Both the position numbers and the translations under genes were made by a program. The notes below the pieces were generated by a model. That model was not told the DNA's origin and did not search any database. It saw only the letters and a program-made list of their open reading frames with translations. This document shows, piece by piece, positions 22,174 to 34,030 of a stretch of 64,000 bases of DNA. The DNA comes from Malania oleifera (lineage: Eukaryota > Streptophyta > Magnoliopsida > Santalales > Ximeniaceae). How positions within the stretch are numbered: the first letter of the stretch is position 1; each line of letters starts with the position of its first letter. Location of the stretch: contig NC_080417.1 of NCBI RefSeq assembly GCF_029873635.1, positions 29,597,682 through 29,661,681 of the forward strand. The letters are read 5' to 3'.

Positions 22174-24850
22174 TCTGCTTTTATTTTTGTCCTTAGGAAT
22201 AAATCTTTACATGCTTCCTATGATTTATGGACATGTGAATCATTCTATTATTTCTTATTTAAATAAACAAGGATATTTTTATCTTACATCCTTATTGCCC
22301 ACTCCAAAATTTTGTGTAGTACATGTCAACTTGTGAAAAATCATCGTTTTCTTTATTCACGTAATGAACATAAGTCATTTCATGTGTTAGATATTATTCA
22401 TTGCAACATATGGGGCCCTTCCCCCATCAAATCAAGTTTGGGATTTGCCTATTACATTCTCTTCATTGATGATTATTCACAGCTCACTTGGTTTTATCCT
22501 TTGAAATTCAAATCCAACTTTTACGATGTTTTCACTTAATTTCAAATAGTTATGGAAAATCAATATTCAACTCATATCAATTTTTCAAAGTGATGGCGGG
22601 GTCGAATTTACTAGCACTTGCCTTAAAACTCATCTTCATACCACCGACATTCACCATCAACTTTCCTATCCATATACACCCGCCCAAAATGGTTGCGCTA
22701 AACAAAAACATCACCATGTGACTGAGACCGGCTTGGCACTTCTTTTCCACTCTCACCTTTCTCCTTGCTTTTGGGTTGATGCCTTCAATACTGCAGCTTA
22801 CATCATCAACCATTTGCCCACACCACTTCTTGGAGGCAAGTCACCGTTTGAGCTTTTATATGGTTCCTTTCCAAATTATGAAAATTTTCATCCTTTTGGT
22901 TGTCAAGTTTATCCTTGTGTGCGTTATTATATGCCTAGAAAATTTTATCCTCACAATATTCCCTACATTTTTTTGGGTTACAATCCATCTTATAAAGGGT
23001 TTTGTTGCCTTGATCCCATCACCTCTCGGCTCTATATCACCCGACATGCTCAATTTGATGAAAATCATTTTCCTTTCATCGATACCTCTTAAGCTCAACC
23101 CCTTTCCTCTCTACATTTTTCCAAAATTTTGGAAACCAGTCTTCTCCATACAGACCCCCTCCCTTTTCCCTTACACACCATTCTCTATACATTACTCAAT
23201 CCGAATCTACCCCATATGCTATCTGTACTGACCCAGTGGATAAGTCTTTGTAGGCAACTGATTCTTTTGCAAGTCCCTCTTCACCGCATCCGGATTCTAT
23301 CCCGCCCTCTATTGAGACATGAACCGCTCCTTATGTTCCTACTCCTGCATTTTCGTTAGGTTCTCACCCTATGCTCACACGAGTTAAAGCTAGTATTTTC
23401 AAAACTCGCCATCTGGCAAACCTTGGTGTCTTTGGATCCTCTATACTTCTTTCTGCTCTTCTTGTCTCTACTAAGCCTAAATGATTCAAATATGTTTCTA
23501 AGAATCCTACTTGGCATGCTTCCATGGATGAAGAAGTTCAAGTCGTGCAAAATAATCGCACTTGGATTTTGGTCCCTTAACTTGCAAACACCAACATTGT
23601 GGGCTCCAATGGTGTTCCAGACCAAATATATACCTGATGGATCCATTAAGCATCTCAAAGCACCTTGTTGCCAAGGGCTATACATAGGTATATGGTCTTG
23701 ACTACACTAACACTTTTAGTCATGTTATCAACACTACCATTGTTTGTGTTGTGCTTTCTACTACTGTGACCAACAAATGGTCTCTTCGTCAACTTGACGT
23801 CAATAATGTGTTCCTTGATGGTACTCTCACTAAAAATGTTTATATGAAACAACCTCCTAGGAACATTGAAGAAAGCTCTCTATGGTATCAAGCATGCTCT
23901 TCGTGCCTGGTTCCATTGCTTAAGTTTTTTTCTCTTTCAACTTGGTTTCTCTTACAGTCATGCTGACACTTCTCTATTTTTCTTTCATAAGAAATCTGAC
24001 ATTATCTACTTGCTTCTTTATGTAGATGACATTATTGTTACTGGAAACAACTCATCTTTTCTTAATAATTTTACTTGTAAGCTCAATTCTGAGTTCGCCA
24101 ATAAGGATTTGGGTCCTCTCAGTTACTTTATTGGCCTTGAAGCTTCTCCAACTACAGATGATCTTTTTATCAGTCAACTGAAATATGCACAAGATATTCT
24201 TACTCAAGCTCAGTTACTTGATGGAAAACCTGTCTATACTCCCATGGTTGTTTCCCAACACCCGTTTGCTAATGGTCCTCTGTTTTCGAATCTCACTCGT
24301 TATGGGTCTCTCGTTGGTGCACTACAATACTTGACCATTACATGCACCGAAATTCTCATGTTGTCAACTCTATTAGCCAATTTCTACATGCTCCAACTGA
24401 AAATCATTTTCTTGCTGTTAAGAGTAGGGCACCCTCCATTTTGGCCTTACCCTTTGCCCATTTGTAACTCCTGGTGCTCTAGTTTCTTACTCTGATGTTG
24501 ACTGGGCAGGATGTCTTGAAACTCGTCATTCTACCTCTGGCTACTCTATTTATCTTGGTGACAATTTGGTTTCTTGGAGTGCTAAGAAGCAACCTACTGT
24601 ATGTAATTCTAGCTGTGAATCTGAGTATCGTGCTCTTGCGCACACTACAACCAAACTTATTTGGCTTACGCATCTTTTTCTTGACCTCTAGGTTCCCATT
24701 CCACAGTGGTCTCTTCTCTTATGCGACAACAAAAGTGCAATTTTTTTTAGCTCCAACCCAGTTCCTTACAAACGAACCAAGCATGTTGAATTAGACTATC
24801 ATTTCCTTTGAAAAATTTTTGTCTCTAGCAAACTTCACATGAAGTATGTG
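22174..24850 (+). mobile_element. Copia integrase, reverse transcriptase and RNase H region
   Basis: Fossil pol. Integrase at about 22300-23100 (CSTCQLVKNHRF zinc-binding end; FIDDYSQLTWFYPLK in the core; NTAAYIINHLPTPLL). RT at about 23480-24430 (LLLYVDDIIVTGNN catalytic loop; YGSLVGALQYLTIT). RNase H at about 24440-24850 ([45 protein letters not shown]). Broken. Confidence 0.85.
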
Positions 24851-24965
24851 CCCTCTCACCTATAGGTTGCCGACATCTTCACAAAAAGTGTTCCTCGACC
24901 CCTTTTTGAATTTTTCTGATACAAGTTTCACGTTTGTTCCAATATGACACCCAGCTTGTGGGGGG

Positions 24966-25165
24966 TGTTGAGGATACTTTGCCTTAATCTAAGGCTTGCC
25001 ATATGTGACATTAATTGACCCTTAATTATAGGAGATTCTTTTGTATATAATTTCTATTTATTTGTCCTCTAATTAATATGTAATTATTTCATGCAATTTG
25101 TAATTCAATATAAATGGAAAATACTTACCACTTTACAAGTGTGGTGGTTTCTTCAAACCTTCTCA
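24966..25165 (+). repeat. Copia 3' LTR
   Basis: 200 bp, TGTTGAGGATAC to CTTCTCA, preceded by the polypurine tract GTGGGGGG. Directly followed by host BAG-type coding sequence. Confidence 0.9.
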
Positions 25166-25586
25166 ACCACCTCCACCTATGGTTGCCAAAATGACCCAAT
25201 CACCCATCAGTCTGACCCCCGCATCACTGAAATCCCCACTAAGATGTCGATGATAGTCTTCCAACCGCTCCCACGCGATTTGCGCCCTTGTCAAGGAAAT
25301 CGCCATTATCGAATTGGAAGCCGCGCAGCTAGAGCACCTCATCTATCAAGAGGGGACTGTAGACACCCTCCATGGCAATGATCGCGAGAAGCTAATGAAT
25401 GAGTCCTTAATGATGCTGCTTCTATGGTTGGACATGGTGCTCGATGTTGATATAGCGGTGCGGGAGATGCAGCGGTTCCTGAGCCATTGGATCGTGAGGT
25501 TGTAGGAGATCGTGGACGCCATCTGCGACACGAAAGGGTTCCATTGGAATGGGATTTTGAGAGAGCGGGGTCGGGATGTGGCGTAG
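25166..25586 (+). pseudogene. BAG-domain co-chaperone pseudogene, main part
   Basis: Remains of a host gene for a plant BAG family regulator of Hsp70, most like the IQ-plus-BAG type (BAG5-like, by recall). One frame gives TTSTYGCQND and PRITEIPTK (25166-25240). Another gives an IQ-motif remnant with RSHAICALVKEI (about 25263-25300) and then the BAG domain to about 25535 (EKLMNESLMMLLLWLD, then AVREMQRFLSHWIVRL and EIVDAI). The original stop codon is at 25584-25586. Defects: a frame change within about 25235-25275, in-frame stops at 25251-25256, and a TAG at 25503-25505 where Gln (LQEIVDAI) is expected. Together with the Copia element after codon 12, the gene is dead. BAG proteins dock on the Hsp70 ATPase domain; the IQ motif would bind calmodulin. 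Confidence 0.7.
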
Positions 25587-25903
25587 AGTGAAGATTGTGC
25601 TTACATAGAGAGATTTTGTGTTTGGAATTTAGGGTTTCAGTAAGCCGTGAAATGATCATCTGGCGTGATTGTCGTTGGCCAAAGGCGGTAGAAGGAGCAT
25701 TTCGATTTCTAGGAGGGATATTCATATAGCTTGTATTTTAGATAATAGAAGAAGATATATCATGAGGTGGAGGAAATTGCAACCAATTGAGGAAATGAAA
25801 CTCCCACAACTATTCCCCCAAAAAAATAAAAAAAGGAAAAACAAAATTACAAAAATGCAAATTGTTTCTTATCCCAAATTATTAAATTTGTTGTTTTTTC
25901 AAT
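25587..25903. other. 3' flank of the BAG pseudogene
   Basis: Probable old 3' untranslated region. An A-rich stretch at about 25823-25860 could be a decayed poly(A) tail, which would make this a retrocopy, but the native-looking leader before 18408 argues for a resident gene. No other feature. Confidence 0.4.
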
Positions 25904-25908
25904 AGATG

Positions 25909-27752
25909 TAAAAACTAAGGTGTAGTCCCAAGAGGGGGGTGAATTGGATTTTAAAAAGTTTCTTTTAAATCTTTTTATAAATTCACAACCTTTTGTAAAT
26001 TTAGCAAACACACAAGAATGTTTTGATTTTTAATACAACCACAATCCACATTCAATACCAACACAAACCAAATACTTTCAACAATGACAATTGGTCAACC
26101 AAATAATCAATCAATCAAACATTATATACTTAACCAATATATGAGCTGCAACACCTCCAAAATTCAGCGTTTGCAAAACTCAGCATAGAGTTTGATTAAA
26201 GCCCTGTATTTATGGATCTTATGCACTTACTTTTAACTAAGGTTTCTACAAATGATTGATCAACATACTCCCTTTAAGGTTTCCACAAAAGATCAATCAA
26301 CGTACTTCCTTAAATTAAAAGTTTTTGCAATCTCAATTGTCTCAGCTTCCTGCACTCAGATACACAACCACACAATTTATATATACTGAAAAATTAAAGA
26401 GAAAGGGTTGAGAGTGAGATCGACTTTTTTATGAGGTTCGGCTTATACTAGCCTATGTCCTCTCCTTAGGCAAGACCACTTAAGGATTCCACTATCACAT
26501 TCCTTTATGGGCGGAACAAACTATTACAATCCCTCCTTCAATTAGGGTAGAGCCCCCTCTCCAAGCGATACCCCACGCTTGGTACAACGATCCAATAACC
26601 CTGAACCGTCAAGAAAACAAAGAGACAAGAAAAAATTCTTGTGTACAAGAAGTGCTCTCTGATAGAGATGGTTAGTACAAGATTAAGCACAACTAATACT
26701 TTAAAGTAAATATCAAATAGAATGAAATTGAAGCTCAAGGAAGTATGTCACCGGGATTCTTCTTTTGATTTGTATCAAATCTCAAGAGATTAGCTTTCAG
26801 ATCAATGATTAGAGATTCAGTTTATTTCAGAAAATTCTTAGCAAGAATATGTGAGCAAGAGGGCCTTGAGAGAGAGTGAGCAATATAGCTTGAAAACTAA
26901 TTTTTAATTCTTGGTAATGAATTTGATTTGAGAAACCATGTATTTATAGGCTCAAAAAGCGTTAAATTTATGTTGCCCAAGTTACTTGGAGTGTTTCCCA
27001 AGTTTTTATAAAGTTTGGGCCACAAGCAACTAGAGTTTGAATTTCAAAAGCATTTTAAAAAACTAGTCGTTTACGAGGGTCAGTCACCTGAACCCACCGT
27101 GGTCAGTTTCCTGACCTTTGAACACAGTGTAAATTTCCAGTTCAAAATAGGGTCAGTTGCCTAAGGTGCCGAGGTCAGTCGCCTGATCCTTCACTACTTG
27201 TTCAAAATTAATTCAAATAAAATGTGAGTCGTCTAACCAAACACAGGTCAGTCATCTAAACAGTTATAAATTCTATTTTTGAAGTTTGTTTTCAAAACTC
27301 TTAGTTGTCTTGCTTTGATGCATTTAAAGTATATTTTTCGGGGTTTTCAAAGTAAGGTCTTTAAGTCCATATTAATCCCTAATGAGTTTAAATGCATTCA
27401 AAATGATATTTAAAGTGAAGTACTAACATAAGACTTCCTAAAAACATTAAAACTCTCTTAAACTTAAAGTCTTCATGTATTTCTTTGCTTTGAGTTATCT
27501 TTGCTTTGAGCTTGAGTATTATTTAAAATTCATATGTCTTCACCATCTTGGATCTCTTTGAACTTTCATTTGATCACCTTGTGAGTGGAGAATAGCTTTT
27601 TGATTCTTGTGATCTTTGGACTTTCATTTCTTGAACCTTTTGAACTTGTTATAGTAGGTTTCCTGAAATATCATCACTTAAACCATAACTTGTTAAATTA
27701 TCCTTTATTTGTAATCATCAAAACAAGATTTGAAAGTCATGTTAGGCCAACA
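25909..27752 (-). mobile_element. SIRE-type solo LTR with exact target duplication
   Basis: A 1.84-kb minus-strand LTR beginning TGTTGGCCTAACATGAC (at 27752) and ending near GGGACTACACCTTAGTTTTTA (at 25909). Flanked by AGATG at 25904-25908 and 27753-27757, so it is a clean solo LTR. TATA box CTATAAATACATGG (minus) near 26935-26948, with GTCAGTCGCCT and GTCAGTCACCT motifs upstream of it at about 27065-27260. Same family as 20223-22168. Confidence 0.85.
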
Positions 27753-27760
27753 AGATGTTG

Positions 27761-29345
27761 TGAGGATTGGTGTAATCCCAAGAGGGGGGTGAATTGGAAT
27801 TTTAAAAACTTTTTCTAATTATTCAACCGATTCACAAATAATATCTCAATCAAAATTAAAAGCGTGTATAATAGTCTATATCAAGCATGTATGTAAAACA
27901 TTCACAACAATATATACAACATACATATGTGAAAATTTAAAGAGTAAGGTTAGAGATAATGACACTGAGATTTTTACAAGGTTCAACTATCTTCACCTAC
28001 GTCCTGGCCTCAAGCAAACCACTTGTGGATTTCCACTATCACACTCCTTTAAATAGGGTGGAGCCACTCGTTACACACTCCTTATAGGCGGAGCCACCTC
28101 TCCAAACGATATCCCCTTGTTTGACCCACTCCTTATAGGTAGAGCCACCTCTCCGAACAATATCCACTCACTCGGTAATCTCTTATTCTAGGCAGAGATA
28201 CCTCTCCAAGATATCCCCTCACTTGGCACGGTTCACAACCCAAACCACAAATATAAATGATTTGTTAAAAAATTTGCGTACAAGAATGCTTCTTCAAAAG
28301 CTAATTTGTACAATGGAAAAATACTTCTAAATGCACTCTCAAATAATTTTAAATATGAAACTCAGTAGAGTAGGGTGATCCTCTTAAAAATATTTTTGCA
28401 AGAAAATGAGAGTATGGAAAATGATTTTCTCAATATGACTTTTGAAATATCAACAAGCTTTTCAAGCAAGTATATATGAGTGAATATATGCTCAAAGCTT
28501 TCGTGTATAACTCACAAGATTTTCTCCAAAAAGTATTTTCAAAATGAAAGTAGGAGAAATATAAATTTGATCTTTGAAATATCACAAGAGTAAGAAGCCT
28601 TTGAAGCAATATATATGAGTGAATATATGTTCAAGACTTTCAATAATAACTCAAAATTTTTCTCTAAAAATGTTTTCAAAAAGAAAGTAGGAGAAATAAG
28701 AATTTGATCTTCAAAATGAGCATAAAATATGTTTGAGAATCAAAGAATAATCAAGTAATCTCTCAAAATGTTTTTCTAACATTCTCCAAATGTTTAAGCT
28801 TTGTATTTATAGGCAAAAACCCTTTGTAACTGTTTTATGGCCATTGGGAATATAAAATAGAAGTTTATTTTTGAAAACTAGTTGTTTTTCGGCCAATGGA
28901 GTTCAGGTCTCAATGTTAATTGTCTACAAGTCACCCCATTTTGTCGACGAATCACATGTGCTAAAAAACATATTTGGCTATTGGAAAAATTCATCGATGA
29001 GTCGTGCCCATTCGTTGATGATTCACCTGGGCAGAAACTCAATAATGCTTACTGGATTTATTAGTCGATGAATGCACTACATTAGTTGACTATTCCGCTG
29101 TTTTTCACACTAATAAGCCTTCTTTTAACTTCAAACCTTTTGTATGAGTTTTGCATTTTAAATAAAAGGCTTTTCATGTAAGATTGGAGTTCCTAAGGTC
29201 AGTGTAAAGCTTCACATTTAAATCAAATGATATGCATGCACAATTGAAACCTAATTAATAACAATACAACTGAAAAATATACAATACTTCAAGCTTTTGC
29301 TCTTTAAATTCCCATGGAATGCACCAAGATATATATATTTGTTGA
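27761..29345 (-). mobile_element. SIRE-type LTR, minus strand, right edge uncertain
   Basis: Ends (left edge) with the family's GGGATTACACCAATCC form three bases after the preceding solo LTR's target duplication. The right edge is not the usual TGTTGGCC start and meets the plus-strand LTR at 29346. GATGTTG occurs at both edges (27754-27760 and 29344-29350). TATA box CTATAAATACAAAG (minus) near 28799-28812; a field of GTCGACGAATCA and CATCGATGAGTCG motifs lies upstream at about 28938-29095. Confidence 0.65.
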
Positions 29346-31922
29346 TGTTGACCTAATTGGTCATATCTCATTTTGATAATGACAAATACCTTGATACTAA
29401 TGTTTGCCTTGAGCTTGCATGCAGGTTCACTCTACGCATGAAGTTGAAAAGATTTCTATATCATGATGGCGTATGGTGACCCCCAAGGAATATTAAAGAA
29501 TATTATGCTTAATTTTTATTTGTAATTTGTATATTCTTCATTTTGGACTGTAACGTATTATGGTCTGTAATAACGGCATCATACATGATAGGACTTCATG
29601 CTTAGGTTGCCTTATATTGACCTTTAGGTTCCTACACACTTAATGCATAGAACCCCTCTAAGCTCACATATCATCAGGGGTAAATTTAAATTAAAGTATG
29701 GACCTTAGACATAAAATCATAAGGACTTCGGGCGACCAAACTAGGCAAGTCAAATTGCCTCAGTTGACCGAACAGTTGACTAGTCAAATAGTTGACTTAA
29801 CTTTGGGGGACCCAACTCAAATGACTTGAGTGTCTACGGTCGACCGAACTTATACCCTTACTTTTTCCAATGTCCTCGAGCGCCCGAACTTGTAGTTCAT
29901 TTTCAGCTCGGGCGATCGAACATGCAAGTTCGACAGACCGAACTTGAGGATGGGCGACCGAACCTCGGACATTTTGGAAAATCACCTTCGCCAGCAAACC
30001 GAACTCATTTTCAAGCACCCAAACTTAAAAATTTTCCTCTTTCTCATGTGTCTATTCGAGCGACTAAACCTATGGCTCAATTGACCAAAACTCTCAGGTT
30101 GGCCTAATTTTTACCACAATTAATTGGGGTTAAATAGGGTTAATTTCTTAAACACAATTTAAAAAATTTTAATAATTCCCTGAGTGTCCCTAACAGTTAT
30201 AATTTTGGCCTTCTCTATATATATGGGTTCATTTGCACAATTAACATAAGATTAGCATTTGGATTAGCCTAAAAATTAGCCTAAAAATCCTCTGATTTTT
30301 TTAGTGCATATTTATCAAATTCAAAGCCCATACACTTCTTTTGTCATTCCTTTGATAGATTAAGCTTCCTAAGAGTATTCTTGAGTGATTCTATTTGCTT
30401 AAAAATTCTCCTTGTTCTAGACTGATTGATTGTTTTTATTGGGAGTTTTAGCCAAGGTTTTTCCCTCTGTTTAACTAATAAATCTTTGTGTAAGAAAACC
30501 TTTGTAGCTAGTGATTCTTTGCATCTTTGTTGCAAGACTCATCAAGCTTGTGGTTTTTGATTGTGCAAAATCTTTTTCACAAGCATACTTTTCAAATATC
30601 TCTTAAGCTATTATTTTGAGAAACTTATCTTTGAGATATTTTGAATACTCTAGTTGGAACTCTTTGAAACTTGTGGTGATTGATTAATATTGATACTTTG
30701 TTTCAAATATTGTTTGAAAATACACTATAGGACTTGAATGTATTTTTACATTAGATTGAGTGTTAGCACACTTCATTTGCACTAAGCATAAATTCTATCA
30801 TCTGTGTGTGCATATTTATCTGGATTATATTGTGGTACATATTTGCTTATATAGAAGCACTTTATTTGTACATCAAAATTTGAGCTGATTAATTGTATAC
30901 CTGATGTGTGTTCTAAAGAGGGAGACTTGCCTTGTGAAAAGTCTCAGATTGGCTTTGACCCGGTTAGGAAAGTTAGGTGCACCATCCTGGTAAGGTGTTG
31001 TATACGGTGCCGCTCCACCCGTGAAGTGAGCCTTAGTGGAATCCTTGTGCTTTTGAGCCAAGGTAGAGACATAGGCGCTTTTGCCAAACCTCAATAACAT
31101 ATTCGGTGTCACTTTTACTTTTCCTGCATTATATTCTGCATTGTGCTTGATTTAGTTTCCTTGCTGAATATTATGCATATCTGATTGACACGTTATTGTA
31201 TGTAATTGAGAGATATTGGAATTGTGTTGGATATACTGAAATTGATTAATATATCATATTTGCAACATCATATATACTTAGACTGCCCCTAGGTTGCGTA
31301 ATATTGTTGCTAGACTGGTTGACCTAGGAACAAATTTTTAAATCTCCAATTCACCCCCCTCTTGGGATTGCACCAAAGTCAACAATTGGTATCAAAGACT
31401 TGCTACCTAGACTTAATTGTTAGTTTGTAAAAAGATCATGATGGCTCGTGTTGGTGCATCTCCTTCGTGTGAGGAAAGGTTACTCACGAATCCTCCCGTG
31501 TTTTGCAGTGAAAATTTCACTGTATGGAAATTTAGAATGACTATATTTGTTAATACAAATAAATTTTGATGCCATGAACACCTTGCTGCATGCTTTAGAT
31601 TCTAACATTCTTTGTGAAGTTATGGCATGCAATAGTGCTACAAAGATATGGGAGGAACTTGAAAAGAGATATAGAGCAACTAAGCAAGAAAAAGCGATCA
31701 CTCTTTGTGACTCACGCTCAAAGGATCTTGAAGGAGAAAAATGGTGTTTTATAGTTTTAATTGATGATAAGGTAAATTCGCCGCCTTCTACTTTATCAAA
31801 TAATGCTAGTAATGATTCATGTGATAATTCTAATGATGCATTTGATACTAAATCATGTGATAGTTCTGGTAGTAAAAGCATGCCTACTTATGAAGAATTG
31901 CAAGTTGAATACGTAAGAAGGG
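29346..31922 (+). mobile_element. SIRE-type Ty1/copia element: 5' LTR, primer site and gag part (fossil)
   Basis: 5' LTR 29346-31384 (2.04 kb), from TGTTGACCTAATTGG to CACCCCCCTCTTGGGATTGC then TCAACA. Methionine-tRNA-type primer site GGTATCAAAGACTT at about 31388-31401. Gag from about 31438 (MMARVGASPSCEERLL) with a UBN2-like segment (NSATKIWEELEKRYRATKQ). At 31922/31923 it meets chromovirus integrase sequence of element C on the other strand. The rest of the element is not seen in this window. Broken. Confidence 0.75.
29725..30080 (+). promoter_or_regulatory. Motif field in SIRE LTR (GACCGAAC and TTGAC words)
   Basis: Repeated GGGCGACCGAAC, CGCCCGAACTTG, GTTGACCGAAC and GTTGACTAG words over about 350 bp, followed by a TATA-like CTCTATATATATGG at about 30212. 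TTGACC and TTGACT are W-box cores, the known binding words of plant WRKY factors. Enhancer function is inferred from position only. Confidence 0.45.
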
Positions 31923-33754
31923 TCTAGGACGTATTTCTTCAACATGGAAACGTGGAATACATCATGCATCCTGGATAACATAGGTGGTAAAGCTAGCCTG
32001 TAGGCAATCGGCCCCAAATTGAATAACCCTTTTAACTGAGCTATTTTCAGAAATACACGATTACCAACATCAAACTCTAATTCCTTGCGGTGGGTATCAG
32101 CGTAACTCTTCTGTTGGCTCTGAGCTGCACTAATTCTATCTCTGATAAGCTGAACCTTATCATGCGCTTGTTGAACAAGCTCTGGTCCCATGAATCGTCG
32201 TTCATCCATTTCATCCCAAAATAAAGGAGAACAACATCTCCTATTGTAAAGCGCCTCAAATGGTGCCATGCCAATGCTGGCCTGATAACTATTATTATAT
32301 GTAAATTCCACTAATGGCATAAACTGAGTCCAACTACCCCCAAATTCTAGCACGCACGTTCGAAGCATATCTTTTAATATCTGGATCTTCCTCTCAGTCT
32401 ATCCATCTGATTGAGGATGGAACACCATGTTAAAAGATAACTGAGACCTTAGAGCCTCCTGCAAACTCCTTCAAAATCATGACGTGATGTGGGTCTCTAT
32501 CTGACACTATAGACATTGGCACACCGTGAGAACGGACTATCTCCTGAATATATATATCTCTGTCAGTCTGTCAATGGAGTAGTTGATCTTGATAGGAAGG
32601 AAATGGGCGCTCTTAGTCAAACGGTTTACAATCACCCAAATCGCATTCTGACCATGCAACGCCGATGACAACTCTAAAATAAAGTCCATAGATATATTAT
32701 TCCACTTCCACTCCGGGATAAATAGCGGTTGCAACTGACCTGCCAGTCTCTAGTGCTCAGCTTTTATCTGCTGATACGTCAGACACTGGGCTATATACTC
32801 TGCAATTTATTTCTTCATACCACTCCACCAATAAGACTCACTAATCTCAATACATCTTCATACTGTCGGGATGACCTGTGTACAAAGATCTGTAAGCCTC
32901 CTCTATAATGGTCTTCCTGATGTCAGTATCGGCATGAACACATAATCTAGAACAGAATCGTAAAGGTCCGTCATCTATAATACAAATTCCCCCCCCCCCA
33001 ACCATTCTGCACTTTGACCATTACCTTTTCTAATTCTAGATCATCTTTCTGAGCTGCTTTAATCCTTTCCTGCAGAGTAGGTTGCACCACTAAACTAGCA
33101 ATACAAACTTGAAAACCACTTTTGATCAATTCTATACCAAATCTTTCCAGATCCATCATGATTGAATACTGAATCCCTATAGTTGTCAACGCTGGTCCCA
33201 CCAACTTCCTGCTCAAATCATCAGCTACCACGTTCGCCTTCCCTAGGTGATAACTGATAGTGCAGTCAAAATCTTTAATGAGTTCTAACCACCTTCTTTG
33301 CCTCATATTCAGTTCCTTCTGAGTGAAAAAGTACTTTAAACTCTTGTGGTCGGAGAAAATTTCGCACCGTTCGTCGTACAGGTAATGCCTTCAAATTTTC
33401 AATGCATGTACTACTACAGCTAATTCAAGATCATGGGTAGAGTAGTTCTTTTCATACTCTTTCAATTTCCTATAAGCATACGCTACTACTTTACCATGCA
33501 GCATTAATACACAGTCAAGTCCCTTCAAGGACGCATCACTGTAGATAACCAGTACTGGTGCCGTGACAAGCCTCTGCTTCAATTCCTGAAAACTCTACTC
33601 ACAGCTGTCGTCCCACTCAATTCTGACATTCTTTCTAGTCAGTCGTGTTAGAGGTCCTAATAGCGCTGAGAATCCCTCAACGAAATGTCGGTAATACCCA
33701 GATAACCCCAAGAAACTCTTGATCTCCTGGACATTCCTCAGTCTAGCCCAATTC
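31923..33754 (-). mobile_element. Element C: RT end, RNase H, integrase
   Basis: RT end at about 33600-33754 ([19 protein letters not shown]). RNase H at about 33210-33600 ([20 protein letters not shown] at its end). Integrase at about 31923-32960 (FTYNNSYQASIGMAPFEALY, then VSMLKKYVLDP at the join). Fossil. Confidence 0.8.
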
Positions 33755-33759
33755 ACTAC
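33755..33759. repeat. Target-site duplication of element A, left
   Basis: ACTAC, repeated exactly at 49759-49763. Confidence 0.85.
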
Positions 33760-33844
33760 TGTAGTGACCCATAGAATTTATAATATTCAAATAATAAAAG
33801 GAAGGGAGAAAAGGAAATAAAAGGGGGGCACAGCAGGTCTTTGT

Positions 33845-34030
33845 TAACGAACGCTTCGCGTTCGTCGATGACGCAGCATATTGGACTCGTTGAGGAGGGT
33901 GTAATTCGTTAACGAGAAAATATTGAGAGAGGTTTTGGGTGATTCTGAATTTCGTCGAAGAGGAGAGAGTTCGTCGATGAGCTGTCTTCATGACTTCGTC
34001 GACGAGGTGACGTGGCTCATCGATGAGGGC
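33845..34030 (+). promoter_or_regulatory. TCGTCGACGA motif field, A 5' LTR
   Basis: Seven or more copies of a self-complementary word TCGTCGACGA in intact or decayed form (for example TTCGTCGATGA and CTCATCGATGA), just upstream of the TATA-like word. The 3' LTR copy (47698-47885) keeps more intact versions. Confidence 0.55.

Larger units (their letters stand above)
18443..25165 (+). mobile_element. Ty1/copia element, Ale/Retrofit-like (fossil), with nested insertions
   Basis: Bounded by two 200-bp LTRs (18443-18642 and 24966-25165). Primer-binding site at 18643 and a G-rich polypurine tract just before 24966. Parts in order: gag, zinc knuckle, protease, integrase, RT and RNase H, the copia order. 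The LTRs differ at about 12 of 195 positions by eye, so it is an old insertion. Two insertions lie inside it: an LTR fragment in gag (about 18895-19166) and a SIRE-type solo LTR (20223-22168). It is broken, with many breaks. No exact 5-bp target duplication is evident. The short LTRs and RT motifs suggest the Ale/Retrofit lineage; lineage is tentative. Confidence 0.85.

Noticed and set aside
25823-25860. A-rich stretch as proof that the BAG copy is a processed retrocopy
   Set aside because: The run is impure, and a native-looking leader stands before the start codon; kept only as a possibility.
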